From Bacteroides sp. CAG:144 (GTDB lineage Bacteria > Bacteroidota > Bacteroidia > Bacteroidales > UBA11471), in contig HF999718.1 in NCBI GenBank assembly GCA_000434215.1, forward strand, positions 1 to 19,100: 19,100 nt of DNA, given 5' to 3'. The stretch's first letter is position 1; each line of letters opens with the position of its first letter. The notes beneath the pieces were generated by a model. It was not told the DNA's origin, did not search any database, and saw only the letters and a program-made list of their open reading frames with translations. The position numbers were made by a program, and so were the translations under genes. Below, piece by piece: positions 1 through 7,980 of this stretch.

Positions 1-1274
1 TCCATAGGTCTGTTTTTATTGGCCGAGAAAAGATAACGCACCGACTCGGTTCCGTCGGTATCGAAACCTTCTTTGGATTTCCATTCCACCTCGAATCGTA
101 AATGCGGCATACCCAACGGCCGGGCCCGTTCGATAAGTTTTTCGGTAAATCCGACCGAAGCCTCATGACGGGCAGCAGATAAACGCTCGGCCAATGTATG
201 TAGCGACTTTTCCTGTTCCGAAAGTTTCCTCCGCAATTCGGTGATCTGCTCATCGGAATGGTCTATGGCTTCGAGCCGTTGTTGCAAATCGGCTTGTAAC
301 GACAACAACTCATCGATCGCAGAGACATGATGTTTCTGCTGCAAACCGTAAATCAAATCGAGTCTGCTTTCTACCTCTTGCAAACGTATAGGATCGACAG
401 AAACCGTTTCTTGTCGGTCTTCTATCTCGCCGAGAATATCTTTCATTTCGATATAAGCCGACTCTATGCGTTCGCTCAATGGCTCCACTGCCGGATAAAT
501 ACGCAGCAACGACCGCAGGACCGACTGGCACTCCTTCATCTGCAAAAGAGCCCCGCCCTCATCGCCACCCAAATATTGAGCGACAGAATACAAGGCGTTT
601 TTTATCTCTCCTGCATGGGTGAGCATCTCCTGTTCGTCTTCCAAAAGAGATTGTTCTCCGGGTTGAAGGCGAGCCTCGCAGAGCTGGTCGTACTGAAAAC
701 GAAGATAGTCTTCTTCTTTACGATTTTCTTCACTCGCCCTCCGCAACCGATCAAGCGAATCGCGCAAATCACAATAACGCTTATATTCCGTCCGGTATTG
801 CGAAAGCAGACTTTCATCACCGGCCCAAATATCGATCATACGCAACTGGAAGCGGTTGTCTCCCAAAAGCAGATTCTGGTGCTGGGAATGTATATCGATA
901 AGCTGCTCTCCCAACTCTTTGAGCACTGTCAGGGAAACGGGCGTATCATTGACAAAAGCCCTACTTTTTCCTGCCGGCGACAACTCTCGGCGTAAAATAC
1001 AGATTCCAGAAGGCTCATAGTCCAAATCATTTTCCTCAAAAAAAGAGCGCATCTCATAAGCCGACACATCGAACGTACCTTCGATAACCGTTTTCTGCGC
1101 AGCGTCCTTGATGGCTTTACTGTCGGCACGCTGTCCCAAAATAAGAGAGAGAGCCCCCAAAATAATCGACTTACCCGCTCCCGTTTCTCCTGTCAAAACC
1201 GTAAACCCGGGACGAAAATCGATCTCCAACGAATCGATAAGGGCATAATTGCGTATAAATAATCTCTGTATCAT
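1..1274 (-). CDS. recN: DNA repair protein RecN (partial, C-terminus beyond left edge)
   Basis: SMC-like ATPase that acts in double-strand break repair and in holding broken DNA and sister chromatids together. The reading frame from ATG at 1274 is open to the edge, giving about 424 of the roughly 550 residues usual for RecN. Visible motifs are a P-loop GETGAGKS at residues 29-36 inside the typical N-terminal stretch (FTVLTGETGAGKSIILGAL), and the RecN/SMC motif IDIHSQHQ at 126-133 that forms the Q-loop region. A long heptad-rich, Glu/Leu/Arg-rich coiled-coil section follows at about 150-370. The visible part ends at LFSANKNRPM, just before the ASGGE signature and Walker B, which lie outside the window. 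It is the last visible gene of the dnaN-exonuclease-coaBC-DUF4835-recN run, 19 bp after the preceding stop. Identity is very secure from the motifs. Confidence 0.97.
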   Translation of the reverse strand, partial: MIQRLFIRNYALIDSLEIDFRPGFTVLTGETGAGKSIILGALSLILGQRADSKAIKDAAQKTVIEGTFDVSAYEMRSFFEENDLDYEPSGICILRRELSPAGKSRAFVNDTPVSLTVLKELGEQLIDIHSQHQNLLLGDNRFQLRMIDIWAGDESLLSQYRTEYKRYCDLRDSLDRLRRASEENRKEEDYLRFQYDQLCEARLQPGEQSLLEDEQEMLTHAGEIKNALYSVAQYLGGDEGGALLQMKECQSVLRSLLRIYPAVEPLSERIESAYIEMKDILGEIEDRQETVSVDPIRLQEVESRLDLIYGLQQKHHVSAIDELLSLQADLQQRLEAIDHSDEQITELRRKLSEQEKSLHTLAERLSAARHEASVGFTEKLIERARPLGMPHLRFEVEWKSKEGFDTDGTESVRYLFSANKNRPM

Positions 1275-1293
1275 AAACCTCCGGAAGAAAGGA

Positions 1294-2187
1294 CTATTTG
1301 CGTAAAGGCTCGATGCGCTTGGTCTCGGTAGGATAAAGACGATTCAGTATCTTGTACACTTCGTCTTTTTCCTGACGGGGCGCCTCGGAATAAATATTGA
1401 CAACCTCGTCGAGCTTACTGTCGCTGAACAAAGGAAGCAACACCGACGTCGACGACAACTCATAAAATTCGACCAGTTTACCGAGAGCCTCGGTTACCTT
1501 CGACCTACCTTTATCGACGCTCAACGCCATTTCGTCAAGACCCAACCGGTGATAGGTGTACCAAAGCTGACGGAACGGCTCGTTGCGGTTCTCTATAAAT
1601 GCCGACATGAGGGCATGACGATTGCGACTGCTACCAAATCCCGTCCAGCCGATTTCCTGCGTCGACTGTCCCATCGTTACCAAATTCTCGGCCTGTTTGA
1701 AAAAATATTCTCCGCCTTTATAAGAGAAACTGTCGAAGTCGATGCCGAGAATCATATACACATAAAAATCGAGTACACCGGTAAGATTATTTTCCATCGT
1801 CATCTCATTGTGCACCAACGGGTCGTACTCCTGATAGGTAAACTCAAACTCCGTATCGCGGAAGTTGAGCATCGTCGTAGTATAGGACGAGTTATAGACC
1901 GGACGGCGCGACTGCACCTGTATCTCGCACGAATACCGGGTATCGGTTACCGAATTGACAATGATGAGTATGCTGCAATCGATTTTTTCATTGACGGCAA
2001 TCTGAGCCTCACTCCATTTACGGGTGTTGATATACTCGGTAATCGCCTGTTGCAAAGTCGTGAAAACCTGTTTGTTGGTTCCTTGTATTTTGTCGCTGTT
2101 GACCTGCACCCGGCACGAAAGTTCCTGTGCCGACACCGAAAAGGCCGACAACAGACACAAGAAACTCAACAGCCACAAATTTTTCAT
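1294..2187 (-). CDS. DUF4835 family exported protein (PorD-type)
   Basis: A 297-residue protein with a clear signal peptide (MKNLWLLSFLCLLSAFSVSA, cleavage probably before or just after QEL), so it is periplasmic or envelope-associated. The mature part matches my memory of DUF4835, a family found in Bacteroidota: an N-terminal beta-rich part with SCRVQVNSDKIQGTN, followed by TTLQQAITEYINTRKW, and a helical C-terminal part ending with ILNRLYP and a charged tail. Members of this family have been labelled type IX secretion protein PorD in some annotations. I recall that label but cannot confirm it here, and no other secretion gene is in view. The position between coaBC (43 bp away) and recN (19 bp away) is the conserved location in this phylum and supports the family call. 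No catalytic motif is visible and the molecular role is unknown to me. Confidence 0.88.
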   Translation of the reverse strand: MKNLWLLSFLCLLSAFSVSAQELSCRVQVNSDKIQGTNKQVFTTLQQAITEYINTRKWSEAQIAVNEKIDCSILIIVNSVTDTRYSCEIQVQSRRPVYNSSYTTTMLNFRDTEFEFTYQEYDPLVHNEMTMENNLTGVLDFYVYMILGIDFDSFSYKGGEYFFKQAENLVTMGQSTQEIGWTGFGSSRNRHALMSAFIENRNEPFRQLWYTYHRLGLDEMALSVDKGRSKVTEALGKLVEFYELSSTSVLLPLFSDSKLDEVVNIYSEAPRQEKDEVYKILNRLYPTETKRIEPLRK

Positions 2188-2230
2188 AACGAAGCCTTTT
2201 TTATAAATACGGGAGAAAGCGTTTTTTATT

Positions 2231-3436
2231 TTATTTCCCCTCGAAACAAGCCGCTAATGTATCGATAATATCGGCCGCCACTTCACCTTTGCTTTTCAAC
2301 GGATACTCGACCGAGCGACCGTCGCGATGCCATATCGTTACCTTATTGGTATCGCCCTTAAAACCCGCACCGGTATCGCGCAATGAATTGAGGACGATAA
2401 AATCGAAATTTTTACGCTGCATTTTTGCCCGTGCATTCTCTGCTTCGTGGTCGGTTTCAAGAGCAAAGCCGGCCAAATATTGTCCGGGACGTTTTATCTT
2501 ACCCAATTCGGCGGCAATGTCCTTGTTCGGTTTCAGAACGATCGTCCGACTGTCCGACGAGCGTTTCAACTTCGTATCGCTGCATTCGGCCGGAGCATAA
2601 TCGGCCACGGCGGCACAACAAATAGCAGCGTCGGCATCGACATACTCCTTCACCGCCGCCCGATACATATCCTCGGCCGACTCCACATCGACACGCCGTA
2701 TCGAAGCATGGGGCGTAGACAATGACACGGGCCCGGCAATGAGCACGACATCGGCTCCCCTTTCGGCACAAACTTTCGCCAACGAAAAGCCCATCTTACC
2801 CGAGGAGTAATTTCCTATGAAGCGCACAGGATCGATTTTTTCATACGTGGGTCCCGCCGTTATAACGATTTTACGCCTACGCAACGACTGCCGGGAAGCA
2901 AAAAACGCTTCGATGCGCTCTACGATACGATCGGGTTCTTCCATACGCCCCTTCCCTTCGAGATGGCTGGCCAGTTCTCCGGTCGCCGGCTCGATAATAT
3001 GATTGCCGAACGAACGCAACAAATCGAGATTATGTTGTGTCGTAGGGTGTGCAAACATATCGAGATCCATTGCCGGTGCGACAAAGACAGGTGCCTTTGC
3101 CGAGAGATAGGTCGTAATCAACATATTGTCGGCAATGCCGTTGGCCATTTTCCCTATTGTAGAAGCTGTGGCCGGGGCAATCAGCAAGAGGTCGGCCCAC
3201 AAGCCCAAATCGACATGGCTGTGCCATGTACCGTCATTGGCCGAGAAAAACTCGCTAATGACGGGTTTCCCCGTCAGAGCCGACAACGTTACCGGCGTGA
3301 TAAATTCCTTCCCCGCCGGCGTTATGACAATCTGCACCTCTGCCCCTTTTTTTATCAAAGCCCGCGTGAGGTAAGCCGCTTTATAAGCAGCAATGCTTCC
3401 GGTAATACCCAATATGATTTTCTTTCCTTGCAACAT
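2231..3436 (-). CDS. coaBC: Bifunctional phosphopantothenoylcysteine decarboxylase / phosphopantothenate-cysteine ligase (CoaBC)
   Basis: Catalyses two consecutive cytosolic steps of coenzyme A synthesis: ligation of cysteine to 4'-phosphopantothenate (CoaB), then FMN-dependent decarboxylation (CoaC). With the ATG at 3436 the protein has 401 residues, the usual family length. The CoaC half (about 1-180) shows ILGITGSIAAYKA at the FMN site, the catalytic His74 in HSHVDLGLWAD, and APAMDLDMF. The CoaB half (about 190-401) shows ITAGPTYEKIDPVRFIGNYS followed by SGKMG, and LAGFALET. The position equal to E. coli Cys158 is Ser157 (GELASHLEGKGRM), and the PAMN motif reads PAMD. An in-frame GTG at 3499 would add 21 residues and overlap the upstream stop. 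I reject it because that extension is unlike the family N-terminus and is coded by a strong hairpin. Confidence 0.96.
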   Translation of the reverse strand: MLQGKKIILGITGSIAAYKAAYLTRALIKKGAEVQIVITPAGKEFITPVTLSALTGKPVISEFFSANDGTWHSHVDLGLWADLLLIAPATASTIGKMANGIADNMLITTYLSAKAPVFVAPAMDLDMFAHPTTQHNLDLLRSFGNHIIEPATGELASHLEGKGRMEEPDRIVERIEAFFASRQSLRRRKIVITAGPTYEKIDPVRFIGNYSSGKMGFSLAKVCAERGADVVLIAGPVSLSTPHASIRRVDVESAEDMYRAAVKEYVDADAAICCAAVADYAPAECSDTKLKRSSDSRTIVLKPNKDIAAELGKIKRPGQYLAGFALETDHEAENARAKMQRKNFDFIVLNSLRDTGAGFKGDTNKVTIWHRDGRSVEYPLKSKGEVAADIIDTLAACFEGK

Positions 3437-3460
3437 GGCAAAATCTTTTTCTTGCGAAAG

Positions 3461-3486
3461 CGGCAAGGCCGTTCCACGCCTTGCCG
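3461..3486 (-). promoter_or_regulatory. Perfect GC-rich hairpin in the exonuclease-coaBC gap
   Basis: Inverted repeat with 9-bp arms CGGCAAGGC (3461-3469) and GCCTTGCCG (3478-3486) and an 8-nt loop. It lies just after the exonuclease stop and 25 bp before the coaBC ATG. On the minus transcript only CTTT follows the stem, so it is a weak intrinsic terminator at best. It could instead set partial termination, protect the 3' end, or shape coaBC translation. The structure is certain; the role is inferred. Confidence 0.6.
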
Positions 3487-3495
3487 TTTCTGTTT

Positions 3496-4266
3496 TCACT
3501 TCTGGTTGAACGAACGCAGCTTGATATTGGTAATTACATTTTTGGTATTGAGCGGGAACTCACCCTGCATCATCCAACCGTAATATCCGGTATCGACCTT
3601 GAATACTTCGGCCACCGAACGGCCTTTGTATTTTCCGAAATTGAAGACCTCCACTCCTTGATCGTTATAGACAATACGCCCGGCCAAATCGACATTCCGC
3701 GTATAAGAGGTAAAATCGGCCAGTGCAGCCATGTCATTTTTGAGCTGCGGATAGCGGTCGAGTTGCGCTTTCAACACTTCATAGGTAGCCCGCGTATCGG
3801 CCTCGGCAGCATGAGCATCGTTGAGATCTTTATCGCAATAAAACTTATAGGCCGCCGAAAGCGTGCGTTGCTCCATCTTATGGAAAATCGTCTGCACATC
3901 AATAAGTTTCCGACGGGAAATATCGATAGAAACACCGGCACGCAAAAGCTCTTCTACCAACAACGGCACATCGAAACGGTTGGAATTATACCCGGCCAAG
4001 TCGCACCCTTCGAGATCGGCAGCAATCGTCTTCGCCACCTCCTTGAATGTGGGACACCCTGCCACATCGGCATCGGTGATTTTATGCACGGCCGTCGCTT
4101 CGGGCGGTATAGGCATACCGGGATTGATACGCATTGTTTTCGTCTCTTCCCGTCCGTCAGGATAGACTTTCAAATAACTGATTTCGACGATACGGTCGGT
4201 CGATATATTTATACCGGTCGTTTCGAGGTCGAAAAAGACCAACGGATTTTTAAGATTCAACTGCAT
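3496..4266 (-). CDS. DEDDh 3'-5' exonuclease, DNA polymerase III epsilon-like
   Basis: A 256-residue exonuclease of the DnaQ superfamily. All five metal and catalytic residues of the DEDDh type are visible: D13 and E15 in FFDLETTG, D99 in NSNRFDVP, and H152 and D157 in AHAAEADTRAT. This domain fills about residues 8-175. A separate C-terminal part (about 200-256) carries VFNFGKYKGRSVAEVF, then YYGWMMQGEFPLNTK. It resembles the small DUF3820-type domain attached to some bacterial exonucleases. The gene starts 10 bp after dnaN stops, so it is almost certainly co-transcribed with the sliding clamp. That fits a proofreading or clamp-associated nuclease. It could be the replicative epsilon subunit or an accessory nuclease; the sequence does not decide this, so I give no symbol. 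The ATG at 4266 gives MQLNLKNPLVFFD, a normal start for the family. Confidence 0.92.
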   Translation of the reverse strand: MQLNLKNPLVFFDLETTGINISTDRIVEISYLKVYPDGREETKTMRINPGMPIPPEATAVHKITDADVAGCPTFKEVAKTIAADLEGCDLAGYNSNRFDVPLLVEELLRAGVSIDISRRKLIDVQTIFHKMEQRTLSAAYKFYCDKDLNDAHAAEADTRATYEVLKAQLDRYPQLKNDMAALADFTSYTRNVDLAGRIVYNDQGVEVFNFGKYKGRSVAEVFKVDTGYYGWMMQGEFPLNTKNVITNIKLRSFNQK

Positions 4267-4276
4267 GGCGCAACGA

Positions 4277-5401
4277 TCAGTCTTTCAACATCATGGGCAT
4301 GAGCAACATCAGCAAATCTTCATCGGGCTCATTTTCCCCGGGAAGAAGGATTCCGGCTCTACCGGGATCGGCCAAGTCGACCAAAACCTCTTGCGAATCG
4401 ATATTATTGAGTATCTCCACGAGTTGCGTCGCACTGAAACCGATGCACATCGTATCGCCTGTATAATTGCACGTGATGCTTTCGTCGGCCGACGTAGAAA
4501 GACCGGCATACTGAGCCGAAACAACCAGCCGGTTGGGACTCAAATCGAGACGCACCAGCGAATTTGCCGGATCGGAGAAAACCGATATACGACGCAACAC
4601 ACTGATAAACAAAGTACGGTCGATAATCAAGCGGTTACTGTTGTTTTGCGGAATTACCGACATATAGTTGGGGTAACGCCCCTCGATAAGACGACAGATA
4701 AGGACGAAATTCGCCAAATGGAAACAGATGTTTTTCTCATCGAACTCTATGGTTATATCGCCCGATTCCTTCGAAAGGATATTTTTCAAAAGCGAAGCGG
4801 GTTTTTTGGGCAGAATCACGGTCGATTCAAGACCCGATTTTACGGACGTATTGCGACAACGCACCAAAATATATCCGTCAGAAGCGACAAAAACGACATC
4901 TTCGGGGTGAATATCCATGCACACGCCGTTCATAACAGGGCGCAATTCGTCATTGGCCGTAGCAAAAAGGCTGCGGGTAATACCTCCCAACAATACCGAC
5001 GCGGGCATCGTCAAACGGGTCGCCTTTTCGCTCATGGGCGGACGCTGCGGGTATTCATCGCCGTTGACGCCCACAAAATTGTATTTACCATTCTGGTAAT
5101 AGAGAAATACCTCCAAATTTTCGTCATTGATTTGGAATGTCAAAGGTTGTTCGGGCAACTCGCGCAGGGGATCGAGCAGAATTTTCGCAGACACGGCAAA
5201 CAGGCCTTTTCCTTCTGCCTCGATCAGACCGATAGTTGTGGTCATTGTCGTTTCTTGATCAGAAGCCGTTATCGTCAATTCATTTCCTTCCAAAGCAAAA
5301 AGGAAATTATCGAGAATAGGCATAGAGTTTTTGGAATTAATCACTCTTCCCACGGTTTGCAAATGAGAAAGTAACAATGTACTTGATACGACGAATTTCA
5401 T
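4277..5401 (-). CDS. dnaN: DNA polymerase III beta subunit (sliding clamp)
   Basis: A 374-residue ring-forming processivity clamp that tethers DNA polymerase III and many repair proteins to DNA. The N-terminus MKFVVSSTLLLSHLQTVGRV, followed by INSKNSMPILDNFLFAL, is typical of Bacteroidota DnaN, and the length fits three repeated clamp domains of about 120 residues each. Other recognisable segments are RPVMNGVCMDI, FVASDGYILVRCR, and the C-terminal LVDLADPGRAGILLPG and DEDLLMLLMPMML, the last being the usual end of the protein. The frame is open upstream to 5533, but the extra 44 residues are low-complexity, do not look like a clamp and cover the promoter region. ATG 5401 is therefore chosen. 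Unlike the classic arrangement, dnaA is not adjacent; the upstream neighbour is wzc, separated by a terminator. First gene of the block running to recN. Confidence 0.98.
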   Translation of the reverse strand: MKFVVSSTLLLSHLQTVGRVINSKNSMPILDNFLFALEGNELTITASDQETTMTTTIGLIEAEGKGLFAVSAKILLDPLRELPEQPLTFQINDENLEVFLYYQNGKYNFVGVNGDEYPQRPPMSEKATRLTMPASVLLGGITRSLFATANDELRPVMNGVCMDIHPEDVVFVASDGYILVRCRNTSVKSGLESTVILPKKPASLLKNILSKESGDITIEFDEKNICFHLANFVLICRLIEGRYPNYMSVIPQNNSNRLIIDRTLFISVLRRISVFSDPANSLVRLDLSPNRLVVSAQYAGLSTSADESITCNYTGDTMCIGFSATQLVEILNNIDSQEVLVDLADPGRAGILLPGENEPDEDLLMLLMPMMLKD

Positions 5402-5464
5402 ATATAACTGTTTTATTATGTTGCGAATGAACCGGCAACGATTTCGCGCCGACATATCAAGAAG

Positions 5465-5472
5465 CAAATATA
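5465..5472 (-). promoter_or_regulatory. Candidate -7 promoter element for dnaN
   Basis: Reads TATATTTG on the minus strand, an exact match to the Bacteroidota -7 consensus TAnnTTTG, 63 bp before the dnaN ATG and downstream of the wzc terminator. No good -33 TTTG is seen at the normal distance, and the surroundings are A/T-rich, so a chance match is possible. Confidence 0.5.
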
Positions 5473-5531
5473 TATATTTTTTTTCAATGAAAAACGCCCC
5501 GCTCGATAAAATGCACCTTTCTGTTGATAAC

Positions 5532-5559
5532 AAAAAACGCCCTCTGCGGGAGAGGGCGT
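5532..5559 (-). terminator. Intrinsic terminator of the wza-wzc unit
   Basis: On the minus strand a perfect 9-bp stem ACGCCCTCT/AGAGGGCGT (arms 5551-5559 and 5537-5545) with a 5-nt loop is followed directly by six T residues. It lies about 22 bp after the wzc stop and separates wzc from dnaN. This is a textbook intrinsic terminator. Confidence 0.92.
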
Positions 5560-5581
5560 CGGGGCATATATGATGACTTTA

Positions 5582-7963
5582 CTATTCCGGCTTGCTTTTT
5601 TCCGGTGCGGATACCCGTCCGGCATCATAACCATAAGACGAATGGTATCCATAACGGCGATAGCCATACGAACGAGACTCCATGTCTACTCCATTGACAA
5701 CCAAATACGGGGCGGGGAAACGCCCGGACGAAACTATCTTATCGAGCAAGGCAAACGATTTTTTCGCCGTATAACCGGCTCTCACGATAAATAGCATCAC
5801 ATCGGTTACCCGCCGTATCAACATCGTATCCGAAACCATACCTACCGGTGCCGTATCGATGACGATATAGTCGTACCGGCTACGCAACTCACCGATCAAC
5901 TCTTCGAGCCGATGCCCGTAAAGCAACTCATTTGGATTGGGCGGTATCGGTCCCGAAGGCAACAAATCGAGATCGGTCATGACTTTCGAGGGTATGATAA
6001 GCCGGGTTATATCGTTTTCCATACCCAACAAATATGTCGTTACCCCCTGCATTACTTGCGGTATATCGAAATATTTATACAATTGCGGACGACGTATATC
6101 CATGCCTACCAACAGCACTTTTTTACCGATAAGGCCGAAACTCAAAGCCAAATTGGACGCCAGAAATGTTTTTCCCTCACCCGACACGGTCGATGTAACG
6201 CATATTACTTTCTTCTCGGGCGAAGTCATTACAAATTGCAGATTATTACGCAGCAGACGGAAAAGTTCGGTAATCGGCGCAACCGACCACGCCGATACGA
6301 CCAAATTCTCATCATGATCGCCTTTTGTGCATATCTCGCCGAGTATGGGCAGTGTCGTCAGTTTCTCCACATCGGCGCGATCTTTGAAACGGTCATTGAA
6401 GAAATCGAGCAAGAAAATGATTCCGGCGGGAACACACACCCCCAAAAACAGGGCGATAAGCAATATGTTTTTCTTTTTCGGAGATACCGGAATCCCCGAC
6501 GTATCGGGTATGTCCATAATGATGGCCCGAGGTACGGTCAAGGTTTTATTTAAAGAATTTTCCTCCCGTTTTTCCAGCAAAAAAACATACAGCTTGTCCT
6601 TGATGAGTTGTTGACGGGATATTTCGGCCGACTCGCGTTGCAAACCGGGGACTTCTTGTATGCGGCTTTTGGCTTCATGTTTTTTCGCCAAAAGATCCCT
6701 CCGGGCAATCTCCATGCCCGCCCGTGTCGAAACAACGCCGTCTTTGACTCCACGCCGTAAAATTTCCAAATCCTGACTGACCGTCATCAACACCGGATTG
6801 CTCTCCGAGACCGACCGCAAAAGCCGTTCCCGCTCCATCAACTTACTGTTATAGGCATCGACAATCGTCAGAAATGTCTGGTTACTGATTTCCACAGCCG
6901 GTATGAGTGAATAGCGATTGGCGGTATCGGTGATAAACTGCCCGACATAATCCAACCGGTTCATCTCCGTTTCGACATCGAACAGGCGTTCTTCTATACT
7001 TTTCGACTCGTCAAGATAGGAAGCAGCATTAGCCGTTATATCGACCAACTCGTTATTGCGCATAAAATCCTCGACGGCATCTTCGACCGACCCCAATTCT
7101 GACGACAACAGCCGTAAACGCTCATCGATAAAACGCTCGGTATTCTCGGCCACCCTGTTTTTCTCGGCCATAGACAGGGCATTGTAATAATAGACAATTT
7201 TATAGAGAATGTCTTTGGCTTTCTCGACCTGACTCATCTCGACCGACATCGTAATAAGGGAAGAACCTTTCTCTACGGGCGAAGCGGAAACAAGCTGCTC
7301 TAACTGGCGTACGACAAACTTCGGCGGTACAACATTAATGTACAACGTATGCGGCTCTTCACACACGCCGCACCGCTTAAAAAGCATAAACGATATATCG
7401 CCTATCGCAACACGCATCGAATCGCCGGCAAAAGGCAATTCTTGCTCCTCTTCATCGTAAGCGACCGTGAGGATATATCCGCCGTTTTCTTTATCAGGTA
7501 CGGCCTTGATGGCTATGGGCGTCGCCAGATAAGGGACTAACAAAGAATCAATATCAAGGAAGAGCGGTGTGTCGCCGTATAACTCTACCTTGCGCATACC
7601 CCGTTGTTCGTAATACGCAACATATAACTTCAAATCGCTGACGACCTGCGACAAAACATTCTTGGAACGCATGATTCCGATTTCGTCATCGGTATTTATT
7701 TTCCCGGCCGACATCAATCCGAATCCCTCCATGACAACAGCTTCGGAAGAAGGCGTTGAGGAATTCTCGCCTTTCATGAGTATCATCGAAGATACCGTAT
7801 ATACGTCGTTCTGCCTCATCAACCAGAAAACAGCCACGACCAAAAAGATTGCTACGCTGGCTACAAACCATTTCCAATGGCTGAAAAACAGAAGAAACAA
7901 TTCTTTGAAATCTATCGACGATTCTTCATCGTCTTTCATCGGGGGCACAATCTCTTTATCCAT
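5582..7963 (-). CDS. wzc: Polysaccharide co-polymerase / tyrosine autokinase (Wzc-like BY-kinase)
   Basis: A 793-residue inner-membrane protein controlling chain length and export of capsule or exopolysaccharide. It has a short cytosolic N-terminus, a membrane helix at about 31-49 and a Wzz-type periplasmic region. A long coiled-coil section follows (about 270-450, rich in Glu, Leu and Arg), then a second membrane helix near 499-519. The C-terminal cytosolic kinase has Walker A SGEGKT (594-599), Walker A' VLLVGMDIRRP (616-626) and Walker B YDYIVIDTAP (697-706). It ends in a tyrosine cluster, YGYRRYGYHSSYGY, with Tyr at 766, 768, 771, 773, 777 and 779, the expected autophosphorylation sites. 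It starts 17 bp after the wza stop, so the two form a transcription unit. No matching Wzb phosphatase, glycosyltransferase, flippase or polymerase lies alongside. ATG 7963 gives a normal hydrophilic N-terminus. Confidence 0.95.
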   Translation of the reverse strand: MDKEIVPPMKDDEESSIDFKELFLLFFSHWKWFVASVAIFLVVAVFWLMRQNDVYTVSSMILMKGENSSTPSSEAVVMEGFGLMSAGKINTDDEIGIMRSKNVLSQVVSDLKLYVAYYEQRGMRKVELYGDTPLFLDIDSLLVPYLATPIAIKAVPDKENGGYILTVAYDEEEQELPFAGDSMRVAIGDISFMLFKRCGVCEEPHTLYINVVPPKFVVRQLEQLVSASPVEKGSSLITMSVEMSQVEKAKDILYKIVYYYNALSMAEKNRVAENTERFIDERLRLLSSELGSVEDAVEDFMRNNELVDITANAASYLDESKSIEERLFDVETEMNRLDYVGQFITDTANRYSLIPAVEISNQTFLTIVDAYNSKLMERERLLRSVSESNPVLMTVSQDLEILRRGVKDGVVSTRAGMEIARRDLLAKKHEAKSRIQEVPGLQRESAEISRQQLIKDKLYVFLLEKREENSLNKTLTVPRAIIMDIPDTSGIPVSPKKKNILLIALFLGVCVPAGIIFLLDFFNDRFKDRADVEKLTTLPILGEICTKGDHDENLVVSAWSVAPITELFRLLRNNLQFVMTSPEKKVICVTSTVSGEGKTFLASNLALSFGLIGKKVLLVGMDIRRPQLYKYFDIPQVMQGVTTYLLGMENDITRLIIPSKVMTDLDLLPSGPIPPNPNELLYGHRLEELIGELRSRYDYIVIDTAPVGMVSDTMLIRRVTDVMLFIVRAGYTAKKSFALLDKIVSSGRFPAPYLVVNGVDMESRSYGYRRYGYHSSYGYDAGRVSAPEKSKPE

Positions 7964-7980
7964 ACATTCTTTCTTGTAAA

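Noticed and set aside
327..995. Plus-strand open frame of 222 codons opposite recN
   Set aside because: The opposite strand carries the recN frame with P-loop and QHQ motif; the plus-strand product has no recognisable feature.
4265..5374. Long plus-strand open frame (369 codons) opposite dnaN
   Set aside because: Antisense shadow of an unmistakable dnaN. Its translation is His/Gln/Arg-rich without any domain, as expected from the complement of a gene lacking certain codons.
5402..5533. N-terminal extension of dnaN to 5533
   Set aside because: It would code 44 residues absent from clamps and would cover the promoter candidate; MKFVVSSTLLL is the family start.
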